From NCBI GenBank assembly GCA_938036875.1, contig CALHVX010000136.1:1-50391 (forward strand): a stretch of 50,391 nucleotides of DNA, given 5' to 3'. The position numbers were made by a program, and so were the translations under genes. Under the pieces are notes generated by a model. The model was not told where the DNA came from, made no database searches, and was given only the letters and a program-made list of their open reading frames with translations. This document shows, piece by piece, positions 8,130-17,683 of the stretch. This stretch comes from an uncultured Pseudomonadales bacterium. GTDB lineage: Bacteria > Pseudomonadota > Gammaproteobacteria > Pseudomonadales > Azotimanducaceae. The stretch's first letter is position 1; each line of letters begins with the position of its first letter.

Positions 8130-9341
8130 ATGTCTACATCGGCTGGCTGGCGAGTGGTTGCGGCGCTGTTTGCCATACTCACGCTCGGGTCCGGCTTCGG
8201 CTTCTACAACCTCTCTGTCTACATGAACGCGCTTGCTGATGAGCGTGGTTTTTCGATTGCCCAGCTGTCGTTAGCGATCTCACTGTTCTTCTTGATGGGC
8301 GGTATCTTTGGTGTTGTGGTGGCCCGCTTGATTGAGCGCTATGACGTTCGCTGGGTGATGACGGCTGGCGCCCTGATCTCGGGCTTGGCTTTGATCTTGG
8401 CCGGGCTGGCTCGCAGCGAGGTCGAGCTGCTTTGGGTGTATGCGCTCTTCGGTTTGGGTAACTCAGGGGTGTCTTTGGTCCCTATGAGCACCTTGGTGAC
8501 GCGCTGGTTTCCAGGAGCCAACCGATCCATGGCGCTGGCGACCGCGTCTACCGGTCTTTCGGTTGGTGGTGTCATCGTAACCCCCATTTGTGTGCTGCTG
8601 ATTGAGCGCAACGGCGTGCAACCAGCATTGCTGCAGTTTGGCTGGGTCTATGCCTTGTTGCTCTTACCCTTGATCTGGGGCTTCGTGCGCTTGCCGCCGG
8701 ATGCACCTTTGGCGCCCGGTGAAACGCGAGCGGTGCTCCCCGGTTGGAGTGAGGCTGAAGCGCGTACAACCGGCTTCTTCTGGCTGTCCACGCTTGCCTA
8801 CTTTCTGCTGATGGGCGCTCAGGTCGGCGGTATTGCCCATCTGTTTAATCGAGTAGCTGAACTACTGGATCGCGACGTTGCGTCGATGGCGGTGCAAATT
8901 CTGGCGTTAGCGAGTATTAGCGGTCGGCTGTTCGGGGGCTGGTTGCTCAGCTATGTATCAACCCGTGCTTGGCTGCTAGGTAACGCCTTGGGGCAGGGGG
9001 TGGGCATGTTGCTTATCGCTGGCGCCGATAGTGCCGCGCTGGCCTGGGCCGGGGCGTTGGTGTTTGGATTAACGGTGGGCAATTTGTTGATGTTGCAACC
9101 GGTGGTGTTGGCCGAAGCTTTTGGGTTGCGAGCTTATGCGCGTATCTATGCCTCTGCAAACGCGATGACCACCATGGGCGTGGCCAGTGGCCCACTGTTG
9201 TTGGGGCTGCTCTACGAGGTTGGTGGTTACGGTATGTCGTATTTGTTGGCAGCGGTGTTGAGTATCCTTGCGCTAATTGTTCTGTTGTTTGCTGGGCCTT
9301 TACCGGATTGGAATATAGGCCCAAGTGACGCCAAGCGCTGA
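8130..9341 (+). CDS. MFS transporter
   Basis: A 403-residue major facilitator with about twelve membrane segments. The N-terminal half carries the loop VVARLIERYDVRWVMTAGAL, a variant of the MFS motif A, and a second motif-A-like turn appears at ISGRLFGGWLLSYVSTR. The general layout resembles the monocarboxylate/oxalate type of MFS carrier, but the substrate is not readable. The ATG at 8130 is chosen because GAGGAAG lies upstream; a TTG at 8106 is in frame. It begins 39 bases after the PiT stop and may be read from the same transcript. Confidence 0.85.
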   Translation: MSTSAGWRVVAALFAILTLGSGFGFYNLSVYMNALADERGFSIAQLSLAISLFFLMGGIFGVVVARLIERYDVRWVMTAGALISGLALILAGLARSEVELLWVYALFGLGNSGVSLVPMSTLVTRWFPGANRSMALATASTGLSVGGVIVTPICVLLIERNGVQPALLQFGWVYALLLLPLIWGFVRLPPDAPLAPGETRAVLPGWSEAEARTTGFFWLSTLAYFLLMGAQVGGIAHLFNRVAELLDRDVASMAVQILALASISGRLFGGWLLSYVSTRAWLLGNALGQGVGMLLIAGADSAALAWAGALVFGLTVGNLLMLQPVVLAEAFGLRAYARIYASANAMTTMGVASGPLLLGLLYEVGGYGMSYLLAAVLSILALIVLLFAGPLPDWNIGPSDAKR

Positions 9342-9369
9342 TTGCTAGGTACCCATGGGCTGATGGGCT

Positions 9370-10986
9370 TTATGGAATCGGTACGCCGCAGCGAAAGCTA
9401 GTCTCTAGGTTGGTGTCTCCGACCCCATCCCAAATCGCTTGCTCAGGATAGGCGCACAGTGGTCGCGTCATCGTGACTTCACCGTCTGCTACTTTGCTTG
9501 CGATTATTTTAGTTGGGGCAATACCCAACTCTACCCAGCGTTCCAAGGCTGTTAACGCATCAAACTGGTCAGGTCCTGGGCCGCCAAGGCAATGGCCCAT
9601 GCCGGGTACCATGAAGAGTCGGTAAAACTCTTGAACTTTCGCCATGGAAGCCTGCGGATCACCATCGGTTGTCATGGTCTTGATCACTTTTTGCCAATAG
9701 TCGATTGAGCTTAATGGTGAGATATCTGCATCGCTCCAGCCGTGGTAGACGATCAGTTTGCCACCAGCATCGCGAAACGGCTGCAAGTTTGTATCTGCAG
9801 CATCTACCGCTTTGCCCACTTTGGCCAAGGCAAATTCTAGGTCGCCGTCATAATCAAAAGTTCGAAAATCCCAGTCTTTATCTTCGAAAACAAAGTAGCG
9901 AAAGAAACCCTCGCCGCCGCGCCAGTGTAGCGAGGTAAAAGGTTTGTCACCGGTGACCCATAAGCCCCAACCGCCAGGGCTGGCTTCGCCACCAGGAACC
10001 AAACCCGGAAAAATTTGTTGGCCGGCGCTGTTTTGAACACCGCTCCAAATCTGGTTGAGGGCTTTGATTTGTTTTGTTGTTAAACAGTTGGCGTTATCTT
10101 CACCAGATGGGCAAGTTAAGGTTGCCGGATCGAACGAACACCGTCGCGGGTCTTGCAATATCCCATCTCGGATACCGTCTAAGCCATCACAAGCGGCGTT
10201 AACGGCATTACCAAGCAAGGGTAGTTTGGTTGGTGGAAGGTAGCTTTCCGAGTCGGATAGCAGGGCTTGGGAGTACCACAAGTGAGAACCCGCATAAAAC
10301 CTTGTCCAGTCGTTGGCGGGATTGCCGGCGATCACCCCGTCAAAGTCGTTTGGGTAGCGTTGCACTTCCATCAGCCCTTGCTGCCCACCTTTGGAGCAAC
10401 CAATGTAATAGGCGTGCTTTGGGGCGCGACCGTAGAAAAGTTTGGTGATTTTTTTGCTAGCAACCGTAGTGACATGTAGTCCGCGATGACCAAAGTCTTC
10501 GATTAGATCCGGTCTCCCCATACCCCATGAGGCGTCAAATGGTATGGGACCCGCCTCATGGCCTGTGTCTGTGGCCGCGGCGGCGTAACCTCGATTAACG
10601 GCAGCCGCAAGAGAGGCATAGCGAATTCTGCCAGCCATGCCGCCGTTACCAACGCCTTGATACTTGCCGTTCCAATTCTCCAGCGGCAGCCATAACTCAA
10701 AGTTAACTTGGGGTTCTATCTGGCCAACAACCCGACAGAACTTTGGTACCGGGAATGCTTGGTCAGCAGACTTGAAGGGGCCTGCAATCATCTGTGCAGA
10801 AGTGATTGCGGTGTTGGGTATAGCGGTTTTCGATAGCAGTGCGGTGCAGGCTATCTCTAAGGCAGGTGCGCTAGCTGGGGTAGGACTATTTTGCGTGTTC
10901 ACCGAACAAGCGGCCAAGGTACAAGTTGCCAGAACCGCCGCGGTTTCAAGTACTTTACGGGTAAACCCCTTTGGTTTGCTATTCAT
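9370..10986 (-). CDS. Tannase / feruloyl esterase family lipoprotein
   Basis: A 538-residue esterase of the tannase/feruloyl esterase family, which cleaves ester bonds of plant phenolic acids. The N terminus is a lipoprotein signal with lipobox LAAC (Cys27). The family's CS-D-HC catalytic arrangement is complete: Cys197-Ser198 in GCSKGGQQG, Asp419 in HGWSDADIS, and His465-Cys466 in PGMGHCLGG. The adjacent cysteines probably form the disulfide that aligns the triad. Further cysteine pairs around residues 266-301 resemble the calcium-binding lid of the family. An outer-membrane or periplasmic location is inferred from the lipobox. It is a single gene converging with the MFS gene. Confidence 0.92.
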   Translation of the reverse strand: MNSKPKGFTRKVLETAAVLATCTLAACSVNTQNSPTPASAPALEIACTALLSKTAIPNTAITSAQMIAGPFKSADQAFPVPKFCRVVGQIEPQVNFELWLPLENWNGKYQGVGNGGMAGRIRYASLAAAVNRGYAAAATDTGHEAGPIPFDASWGMGRPDLIEDFGHRGLHVTTVASKKITKLFYGRAPKHAYYIGCSKGGQQGLMEVQRYPNDFDGVIAGNPANDWTRFYAGSHLWYSQALLSDSESYLPPTKLPLLGNAVNAACDGLDGIRDGILQDPRRCSFDPATLTCPSGEDNANCLTTKQIKALNQIWSGVQNSAGQQIFPGLVPGGEASPGGWGLWVTGDKPFTSLHWRGGEGFFRYFVFEDKDWDFRTFDYDGDLEFALAKVGKAVDAADTNLQPFRDAGGKLIVYHGWSDADISPLSSIDYWQKVIKTMTTDGDPQASMAKVQEFYRLFMVPGMGHCLGGPGPDQFDALTALERWVELGIAPTKIIASKVADGEVTMTRPLCAYPEQAIWDGVGDTNLETSFRCGVPIP

Positions 10987-11205
10987 TGGCTGAACTCCCT
11001 AACAATTCTGAATGGTCACAATAGCAATGCATTCGTCCTGGCGGTTAATACCATGCGGTGCCCCTAGTGCGCGGATGTGACTCTATTGGGTTAGATTACA
11101 CCCTGCTGGAACAGAAAAAAGCCTTTGTAACTGTTGGTCAGGACAGGCATGGGGAGTCCTGTTTGCCTCCATGCTATTACTTGTTCATCCGATTCAGGAA
11201 AGCTC

Positions 11206-12519
11206 ATGCGCCTAGTTTTCACTTTTTCCTTGCTTACCCTGCTGGCTATTCCGATGGCTGCGTCTGCAGACGTGCTTTCGATAGAGGCCGCGGCAGATGC
11301 CATTGAAGATAAGGTCATCGCGTGGAGACGAGACTTTCACTCTCATCCTGAGCTGGGTAACCGTGAGTTCAGAACAGCAAAAATAATTGCCACGCACCTG
11401 CGCCGTTTAAAATTTGATGAGGTTCAAACCAAAGTTGCCCATACCGGCGTTGTTGGTGTGCTCAAAGGTGGTAAACCTGGCCCCGTTGTTGCGCTACGCG
11501 CAGACATGGATGCGTTACCGGTAACCGAACAGACAGGATTGGACTACGCATCCAAAGCAACAACCCAATGGCGAGGTCAAGAGACCGGGGTTATGCACGC
11601 TTGCGGGCACGACGCACACATTGCCATTTTGATGGGGGTTGCCGAAGTATTGGCTACTAGGCGTTCACAAATTCAAGGGACTGTGAAGTTTATCTTCCAA
11701 CCAGCAGAAGAGGGCGCGCCTCCGGGTGAGCAAGGGGGGGCTGAGTTGATGGTAGCAGATGGCGTCTTAGAGGGTGATAGCGCGCCAGGGGCAATTTTTG
11801 GGTTGCACGTGGGGCCGGTAACAGCCGGCGTGATCGGGTTTAAGCCTGAAGGCATGCAGGCGGCATCGGACGGGCTAGAGATCACGATTAACGGCCAACA
11901 AACACATGGTGCAATGCCTTGGGCTGGTGTCGACCCCATTGTTGTTGCTGCGCAGGTGATTAACTCGGTGCAAGGGATTGTGAGCCGCCAGATAGATATC
12001 ACCCAGGCCCCAGCTATTGTGACCTTTGGTTCAATCAACGGCGGTAATCGGGGCAATATTATTCCCGCTCAGGTGAAGCTCACGGGCACGATCCGAACCT
12101 TTGATGAGAATATGCGTTTGAGTATTCATGAGCGTATTCAGCGAATTGCTACCAGTGTTGCGCAGGGTAATGGTGCAACTGCAGAGGTAGTCATTGATAA
12201 AGGTTATCCGGTGACCTACAACGATCCGGCGTTGGCGAAGCAGATGGGCCCTATATTGGATCAGTTTGCGCTGGGCGGCCAGGCGCTAATCGTTCCACCG
12301 ATCACCGCGTCTGAAGACTTCGCTTTTTACGCACAGAAAATACCCGGCTTCTTCTTTATGTTGGGCGTGGCGCCAGAGGGGGAAGCGCCCAACGAGGTGG
12401 CGCCAAATCATTCGCCCTTTTTTGTCGTCAACGACAAGGCGCTGAGCGTGGGAGTGAAGGCGCTAAGCAGTGTTGCTTTGGAATGGTTGGCAACCAACCA
12501 GATAACGATTTCAGAGTAG
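11206..12519 (+). CDS. Secreted M20 family amidohydrolase (hippurate hydrolase-like)
   Basis: A 437-residue metallo-amidohydrolase of the M20D (hippurate/indole-acetyl-amino-acid hydrolase) group, which cleaves N-acyl amino acids. The start at 11206 gives a clean Sec signal peptide (MRLVFTFSLLTLLAIPMAASA) and has AGGAAAG just upstream. Metal-site motifs are visible in order: RADMDALPV, MHACGHDAHIA, FIFQPAEEG and a late ASEDFAFYAQ. A dimerization-domain stretch (NGQQTHGAMPWAGVDP) is also typical. It differs from most bacterial relatives in being exported. Its neighbour is the divergent tannase-like lipoprotein. Confidence 0.92.
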   Translation: MRLVFTFSLLTLLAIPMAASADVLSIEAAADAIEDKVIAWRRDFHSHPELGNREFRTAKIIATHLRRLKFDEVQTKVAHTGVVGVLKGGKPGPVVALRADMDALPVTEQTGLDYASKATTQWRGQETGVMHACGHDAHIAILMGVAEVLATRRSQIQGTVKFIFQPAEEGAPPGEQGGAELMVADGVLEGDSAPGAIFGLHVGPVTAGVIGFKPEGMQAASDGLEITINGQQTHGAMPWAGVDPIVVAAQVINSVQGIVSRQIDITQAPAIVTFGSINGGNRGNIIPAQVKLTGTIRTFDENMRLSIHERIQRIATSVAQGNGATAEVVIDKGYPVTYNDPALAKQMGPILDQFALGGQALIVPPITASEDFAFYAQKIPGFFFMLGVAPEGEAPNEVAPNHSPFFVVNDKALSVGVKALSSVALEWLATNQITISE

Positions 12520-12676
12520 CATGAGCTGTAGATCGATACGCTGAGCGCTAAATGAACTTGACAGTTGTCGCCCTCAACCGTACAAAGGTAGCGACCTATA
12601 TAAAGCAGTAGATTTCAAGGTCGTTGAGACTTAGGGATATCTCTCCGGCAAATTCTAGAAGAACGAGGGGAGAGGT

Positions 12677-15016
12677 ATGAGAATCACGAAGATTTTGCTT
12701 GCGTCCATTGTTTCAACTGCACCATTAACACCACCCGCCTTTGCCGCAGAAGAAGATTCTGCCAACATGATCGAAGAGATTGTCGTGACGTCACGGCGTA
12801 TGAACGAGTCTGTGCAAGACGTTCCATTGTCGGTTACTGCATTCGGCGAAGAAAGAATTTCTCAGTTGAAACCCAACACTCTGAGAGACTTCGACGGCTT
12901 AGCACCGAACGTCTATATCGGTATGAACGCAGCCGGTCCAGGTAACAGCACAATCTATATTCGTGGTGTGGGTTATCCGGGCAGCGAAAAAACCCAAAGC
13001 CCGCAGGTTGCGGTGATTGTTGACGATGTTCAGATGGGGTCCAGCACAGGCGCTCTTATTGACGTGTTTGATGTGGAGAGCATTGAGATCAACCGCGGTC
13101 CTCAAGGTGTGCTCTTCGGGCGCAACACCATTGGCGGCAACATCGTGGTGAACCGGGTTAAGCCACAGTTTAATGAGCTAGGTTTCGCTTTGAGCCTTGG
13201 AGCCGGTAACTACGATTCTCGGAATTATAAAGCGCGCGTTAATATTCCACTGATCGACGACACGCTGGCACTTAAGATTGGTGCCATAAAACGTACCCAA
13301 GATGGCTTCTACGACAACTTAACGCTGGGTGGTGAGCAGGGCGATATCGACTTCCAATCGCAAACGGTTGCATTGCGTTGGTCACCAAACGATAGTTTTG
13401 ATGCGATCCTTACCTACGATCGAATCGACGACAATACAGAAATTACCCCCCAAGACGCGCTATTTGATGGAGACAATCGGTTTAAAACCTTTGCCGACAA
13501 AGATACGCCAACTTCGCTTGAAGTGGATCAGATTGCATTGCGCATCAACTGGGATATCAACGATAACCTAACGCTAACGTCAATTACGGCAGATAACTCT
13601 GGAACAGACGATACTGAGTCAGATTTTGATGGAGCCTTCATCAATAGTGCAAACTCGCCCATCGTGCAGCTACACCCTAAGCGCGTGCAGGATTTTGACT
13701 ACTTCTCGCAAGAGCTTCGCCTCAATGGTTCGATAACCGATACCCTTGATTTTATGGTGGGCTATACCTACTTTGAGTCAGATCTTGACTACGTGCAGTT
13801 TACCAACAACGTAATTCAGGTCCCCTTTGGGCTTCCGCCTGGCGTTCCTTGCAATGCGGTGATTCCAATACTAAGAGACAACCCTGCGTTAGGGAATGCA
13901 TTTTGCCAGTTTCCGAATCAGCGCAGCACTCAGAATGCGGGCGAAGAAGTTGAATCAAGCGCTTACTTTGCCTCACTGACGTGGCGACCCACTGACGATC
14001 TTGAGTTTCTTATCGGTGCTCGACTTATTGATGAAGAAAAAGACGGTCAAAATTCTTACTTAGATCACTCAACGGGAACCTTTGACTTACCCGGGCAGGG
14101 TGAGCACGACTTCAGCGCTGCACCCCAAGTACCTGGTGCTAGTTACACGGTCTCTGACGATTGGCAAGAGACGATTACCACGGCTTCCGCTAGTTGGTCT
14201 TTCATCGACAATGCACGTGTCTACGCCAGCTACAGCGAAGGTTTTCGATCAGGCGGTTTCAGTATCCGTTCGGTGAATGCCAGCACTGCCCCTTACGATC
14301 CTGAAGATGCAGAGCAGATCGAAATCGGGCTTAAATCTGAATGGTTAAACGGCGCCTTAAAGTTCAACGTGGCCTATTACGAGTTGGAGCGCGATGGTGG
14401 CCAATTCATCTCGATTATTACGCTTCCTGCTTCATCGATACCAGGCACCAATACCATTATCAACAATGGTGGCAAAAGCGAAACGTCCGGCTGGGAGATC
14501 GAGACTTCCTAGCGTATCAACCAAAACTGGAGCCTTTTGTTGAATGGCGGCACGGTAGATGTAGACAACGGGGCATTCACACTGCCCTGTGATGTGGTTG
14601 ATGGTTGTGTGTTGTCTGGAGATCCGTTGGGCACCATCCGCAATTTGGGTGGCGACAGCGACTCTAGGCAGCCGGACTACAGTGTGTCCGGTGCGGTGGC
14701 CTTCACGAAGGACTGGGGTCCAGGCATGTTTTCAGCAAACGTGGGCTACAAGAAGGTCGGCGATTTTTTGTTGGTGAACACCGGTGCAGGTCCAGACAAC
14801 CGACTGTTTGAAGGGGGTTATGGACAATGGGATGCTCAGATTGGGTATGACATTACTCGTGAGAACGGCGATCAAGTGGCATTCTCTTTCTTCGGCAAGA
14901 ACTTAAACGACGCCGAGTTTAAGGAGCAAGCGCTGTTCTTAGGTGGCCCGAATGCCGGTTTCCAGGGCTGGGGTGCGCCACGGACTGTCGCCTTTGAGGT
15001 TCGGTACAGTCGTTAA
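12677..15016 (+). pseudogene. TonB-dependent receptor interrupted by an in-frame amber codon
   Basis: This is one continuous reading frame of about 780 codons for a TonB-dependent outer-membrane receptor, broken only by TAG at 14510-14512. Before the stop there is a signal peptide (MRITKILLASIVSTAPLTPP...), a TonB-box-like IEEIVVTSRR, a plug domain with QDVPLSVTAF and NRGPQGVLFGRNTIGG, and much of the barrel. After the stop the same frame resumes at RINQNWSLLLNGG and runs to a normal barrel end (FEVRYSR). A Trp codon (TGG) at the stop would restore the usual barrel-strand pattern SWRINQNW, so a single G-to-A change explains it. A GGGGAGAGGT ribosome site precedes the ATG. It is either a recent pseudogene, a read-through gene or a base error. 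Confidence 0.85.
14510..14512 (+). other. Premature amber stop in the receptor gene
   Basis: TAG follows the codons for EIETS and precedes RINQNW in the same frame. No indel is needed to join the two halves. Confidence 0.85.
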
Positions 15017-15037
15017 CCCGTAAACCGCGAAAAGCTT

Positions 15038-15085
15038 GAACCTATTGGGGGGGCAACCTACTGGGGTCAGAACCTATTGGGGTCA
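15038..15085. repeat. Three 16-bp tandem repeats
   Basis: Three consecutive 16-base units start at 15038, 15054 and 15070: GAACCTATTGGGGGGG, CAACCTACTGGGGTCA and GAACCTATTGGGGTCA. The last unit runs directly into the left arm of the REP-like palindrome that follows. Confidence 0.7.
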
Positions 15086-15131
15086 GAGCCAAGAGCCAGA
15101 GTCATTGACTCCGGCACTTGGCTCTGACCCC
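15079..15131. repeat. REP-like palindrome, copy B
   Basis: A perfect 15-bp inverted repeat, GGGGTCAGAGCCAAG (15079-15093) and CTTGGCTCTGACCCC (15117-15131). The interior also pairs in part, ending in GAGTCA / TGACTC around one unpaired T. It lies between the broken receptor gene and the LLM oxidoreductase gene. A run of nine T's begins about 20 bases downstream, so it might also end receptor transcription. Confidence 0.75.
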
Positions 15132-15172
15132 ATTATTTCGCTAGCCTTATTTTTTTTTGGGGTGGTATCACT

Positions 15173-16006
15173 ATGCGCATCGGTTTGTTTCCTTTTTGTA
15201 CTGACTACTCCATGCCCATCGATAAGCTTGCCATGGCTGCAGAGGAGCGTGGGTTCGATTCTATTTGGGTGCCGGAACACACTCATATTCCCTCGAATCG
15301 AGCTACGCCTTACCCTGGAGGTGGCGAGTTACCGCGTGAATACAGCCACACGCTAGATCCATTTGTAGCGCTAGGTATTGCCGCTGGCGTGACTACCAAG
15401 CTGAAGCTGGCAACCGGTATCTGTGTGGCGGTTGAGCATCATACGTTGACCCTCGCGAAGACGGTTGCCTCTTTGGATCATGTGTCGAATGGTCGTGTGT
15501 TGCTAGGCGTGGGTGGTGGTTGGAACCGGGAAGAAATGGAAAACCATGGGGTTGCCTACAAGACTCGATTTAAAAAGCTTGAAGAGCAGATGCAGGCGCT
15601 TAAGCTTGTCTGGACCGAGGAGCAAGCAACGTTTCACGGCGACTTTGAGCACTTTGATGAGGTTTGGTCATGGCCCAAACCGGTTCAGCAACCCCACCCA
15701 CCGCTTTTTCTTGGCGGTTCTTCCGACCACACGCTGAAACGCGTTGTGCGTGTTGCGCAAGGTTGGTTACCCATTACGATCAATGCGGATGCCATTATTG
15801 CGAAAATGCAGAAGCTTGATGATTTTGCCAATCAAGCGGACCGGGATCCGGCTTCTATATCGGTCTCCATCTTTGCCGCGCCGCCTAAAGATGAACTGGT
15901 GGCTAAGTTTCGCGATACTCGCGCCGAACGCATTATTTTTCAGGTGCCACCCCAGAACGAGAGTGAAACCCTGCGGCGGCTTGACCGCTATGCGCGCTGG
16001 GTTTAA
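15173..16006 (+). CDS. LLM class F420-type oxidoreductase
   Basis: A 277-residue member of the luciferase-like monooxygenase superfamily, closest by eye to the F420-dependent TIGR03619 type. It would be a cytoplasmic TIM-barrel redox enzyme. Typical stretches are AEERGFDSIWVPEHTHIP, the TTKLKLATGICVA strand, ASLDHVSNGRVLLGVGGGW with its glycine-rich loop, and PPLFLGGSSDHTLKRV. Whether it uses FMN or F420 cannot be decided by eye. It begins 40 bases after copy B of the palindrome and is followed closely by the transglutaminase-like gene. Confidence 0.88.
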   Translation: MRIGLFPFCTDYSMPIDKLAMAAEERGFDSIWVPEHTHIPSNRATPYPGGGELPREYSHTLDPFVALGIAAGVTTKLKLATGICVAVEHHTLTLAKTVASLDHVSNGRVLLGVGGGWNREEMENHGVAYKTRFKKLEEQMQALKLVWTEEQATFHGDFEHFDEVWSWPKPVQQPHPPLFLGGSSDHTLKRVVRVAQGWLPITINADAIIAKMQKLDDFANQADRDPASISVSIFAAPPKDELVAKFRDTRAERIIFQVPPQNESETLRRLDRYARWV

Positions 16007-16048
16007 ACCATTAGCCTCGGTTAGCAGCGCAGGTTAACCTAGCGCACA

Positions 16049-16798
16049 ATGATGACGGTTCGAAAAACATCTTCTTGGCCCAGACTCGTTAGAGTGGCGA
16101 TCGGTTTGCTGTTTGTGGTGAGCGCCGCCCAGCACTATTACGCGCTTTCCCAGCCGAACACCCTGGCGGCTAAGCTTCCTGTTGTCCAAAAGCAAACGCC
16201 AGATGCCAATGATCTTGATAGCCTATTGGCGGACGTTGAGCGGCTCACTCGCGCCGTTTTTGAAAGCTCCGAGCACTGTGAGGTTTCGGATCTGCGGTTG
16301 TCTTGGTTAGAAAACACCATTTTAGCGCTAAACCCGTTCTCTAACCTGTTTCAGCAGGGGGTGCTTGTACGAGAACGGTTCCGTTGTGGATATTGTCATC
16401 AACGTGCCTTTCTGCTGCTGGAGATGTTGCAGGCGCATTTTGCCCGAACTGGCGCAACAGCTGAGATGCTGGGTCTAAATGGGCACGTAGTTCTTCAGTT
16501 TAGGATGCAGGGGCGTACGTTTCTTACCGACCCAGACTACGGAGTGGGCCCTTTTGCTTACCATAGTGAGGACAATGCGCTTGCGCGAGAAGTCGCCAGT
16601 GCATACGTTGGTCTGCCAAACCTCAACCAGTTGCTGTCAATGTATCTAAGTCGAGAGGATAATGGTGCTTACTCTAGTACCCATAGCTTCAACAGCATCA
16701 AGTCGAAACAATTGTGGTGGTTTCAATTTGCCAACATTGTGGGGGCCTGTCTATTGCTATTCGGGTGCCTCTTGATTTGGATTGGTTTGCGCAGGTAA
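16049..16798 (+). CDS. Membrane protein with a transglutaminase-like Cys-His-Asp core
   Basis: A 249-residue protein with a hydrophobic segment near residues 13-27 and another at 226-247, enclosing a soluble domain. That domain has the order and spacing of a transglutaminase-like core: Cys116 in CGYCHQRAFLLLEML, His146 in LNGHVVLQF, and Asp161 or Asp163 in FLTDPDYG. The family includes cysteine proteases and peptide N-glycanases as well as transglutaminases, so the reaction is open. Topology suggests the domain faces the periplasm. It lies 43 bases after the LLM gene and may be in the same operon. The family call rests on motif pattern only. Confidence 0.6.
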   Translation: MMTVRKTSSWPRLVRVAIGLLFVVSAAQHYYALSQPNTLAAKLPVVQKQTPDANDLDSLLADVERLTRAVFESSEHCEVSDLRLSWLENTILALNPFSNLFQQGVLVRERFRCGYCHQRAFLLLEMLQAHFARTGATAEMLGLNGHVVLQFRMQGRTFLTDPDYGVGPFAYHSEDNALAREVASAYVGLPNLNQLLSMYLSREDNGAYSSTHSFNSIKSKQLWWFQFANIVGACLLLFGCLLIWIGLRR

Positions 16799-16842
16799 CA
16801 CAGCCTGTGCAGACGTTTGCCTGGGCCTAGTGGACTCATAAA

Positions 16843-17616
16843 ATGACGAGACAAAACATGAAACTTCGCCAAGTTGCCCTTGCTGCTGCACAACTCGAAC
16901 CGACTCGCTCCAATTTGCTAGCTCTGCTTGGGGCAACAGCCGACTATGCAGACCCTGGTGTCGGTGAATTTGGGTTGGTGAATTCGGTGATGGCGATCGG
17001 CGATACCTTTTTAGAAATTGTGGCGCCCGATCAAGCCAACACGGCAGCGGGGCGTTTGCTTGAGCGACGTGGAGAGACCTGTGGCTATATGGCTTTGATG
17101 CAAGTGGAATCCTACGTTGATTTCAACTCGCACCTTGAGAAGAGCCAGGTGCGTAAAATATGGGAGGTGCAACGCTCGGAAGTCAGTGCTTGTCATGTCC
17201 ACCCTAAGGATATTGGTGCCGCCATTGTCTCCTTTGATGAAATGCGCCCCCCAGAAAGCTGGTTGTGGGCAGGACCTGGGTGGGAAGGACAGCGGGCGCA
17301 GCACGCAAAGCGAATTATCGGTTGCGAATTGCAAGCTCAAAACCCTAAGGGCTTAGCCCAACATTGGGGTGACGTCATGCAAATTTCACCTGTTGACCTA
17401 GGCGAGAACAGTCGCTTGTCGTTTCACGATGGTACTTACATAGATTTTGTTGCAGGCAGCGGCTATGAAGGTATTTGTGCGATTACCTTTGAGGTTGATG
17501 AACCCAAAGCTATGTATGAGCGAGCTAAAGCACTTGGTCTATCGGTTACAGCAAAAGATGACCGGGTTGTGATCGGTGGGCTAAGGCTTACCTTTGTGGA
17601 TAGCCAATTGTCCTAG
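16843..17616 (+). CDS. VOC / glyoxalase-like domain protein
   Basis: A 257-residue protein resembling the glyoxalase-like (VOC superfamily) group. The N terminus (MKLRQVALAAAQLEP) matches the first beta strand of that fold, followed by GEFGLVNSVMAIGDTFLEIVAP and a second module ending in FHDGTYIDFVAG and GGLRLTFVDS. Two VOC modules in one chain are normal for this group. Such proteins include dioxygenases, lyases and isomerases, so the reaction is not assigned. Possible starts are 16843 and 16858; neither has a strong ribosome site. It lies upstream of the SDR-SnoaL-P450 genes. Confidence 0.75.
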   Translation: MTRQNMKLRQVALAAAQLEPTRSNLLALLGATADYADPGVGEFGLVNSVMAIGDTFLEIVAPDQANTAAGRLLERRGETCGYMALMQVESYVDFNSHLEKSQVRKIWEVQRSEVSACHVHPKDIGAAIVSFDEMRPPESWLWAGPGWEGQRAQHAKRIIGCELQAQNPKGLAQHWGDVMQISPVDLGENSRLSFHDGTYIDFVAGSGYEGICAITFEVDEPKAMYERAKALGLSVTAKDDRVVIGGLRLTFVDSQLS

Positions 17617-17683
17617 GGTGGTCAGACGGGCATTATGAGCGGCTATTCGTTTTATTAAGTCTAACCCTAGCAGAGGAAACATT

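Noticed and set aside
14513-15016. A separate small gene starting at the ATG-less tail of the receptor (internal start near 14537)
   Set aside because: It is the same frame as the receptor and encodes barrel strands only, so it is the remainder of the broken gene.
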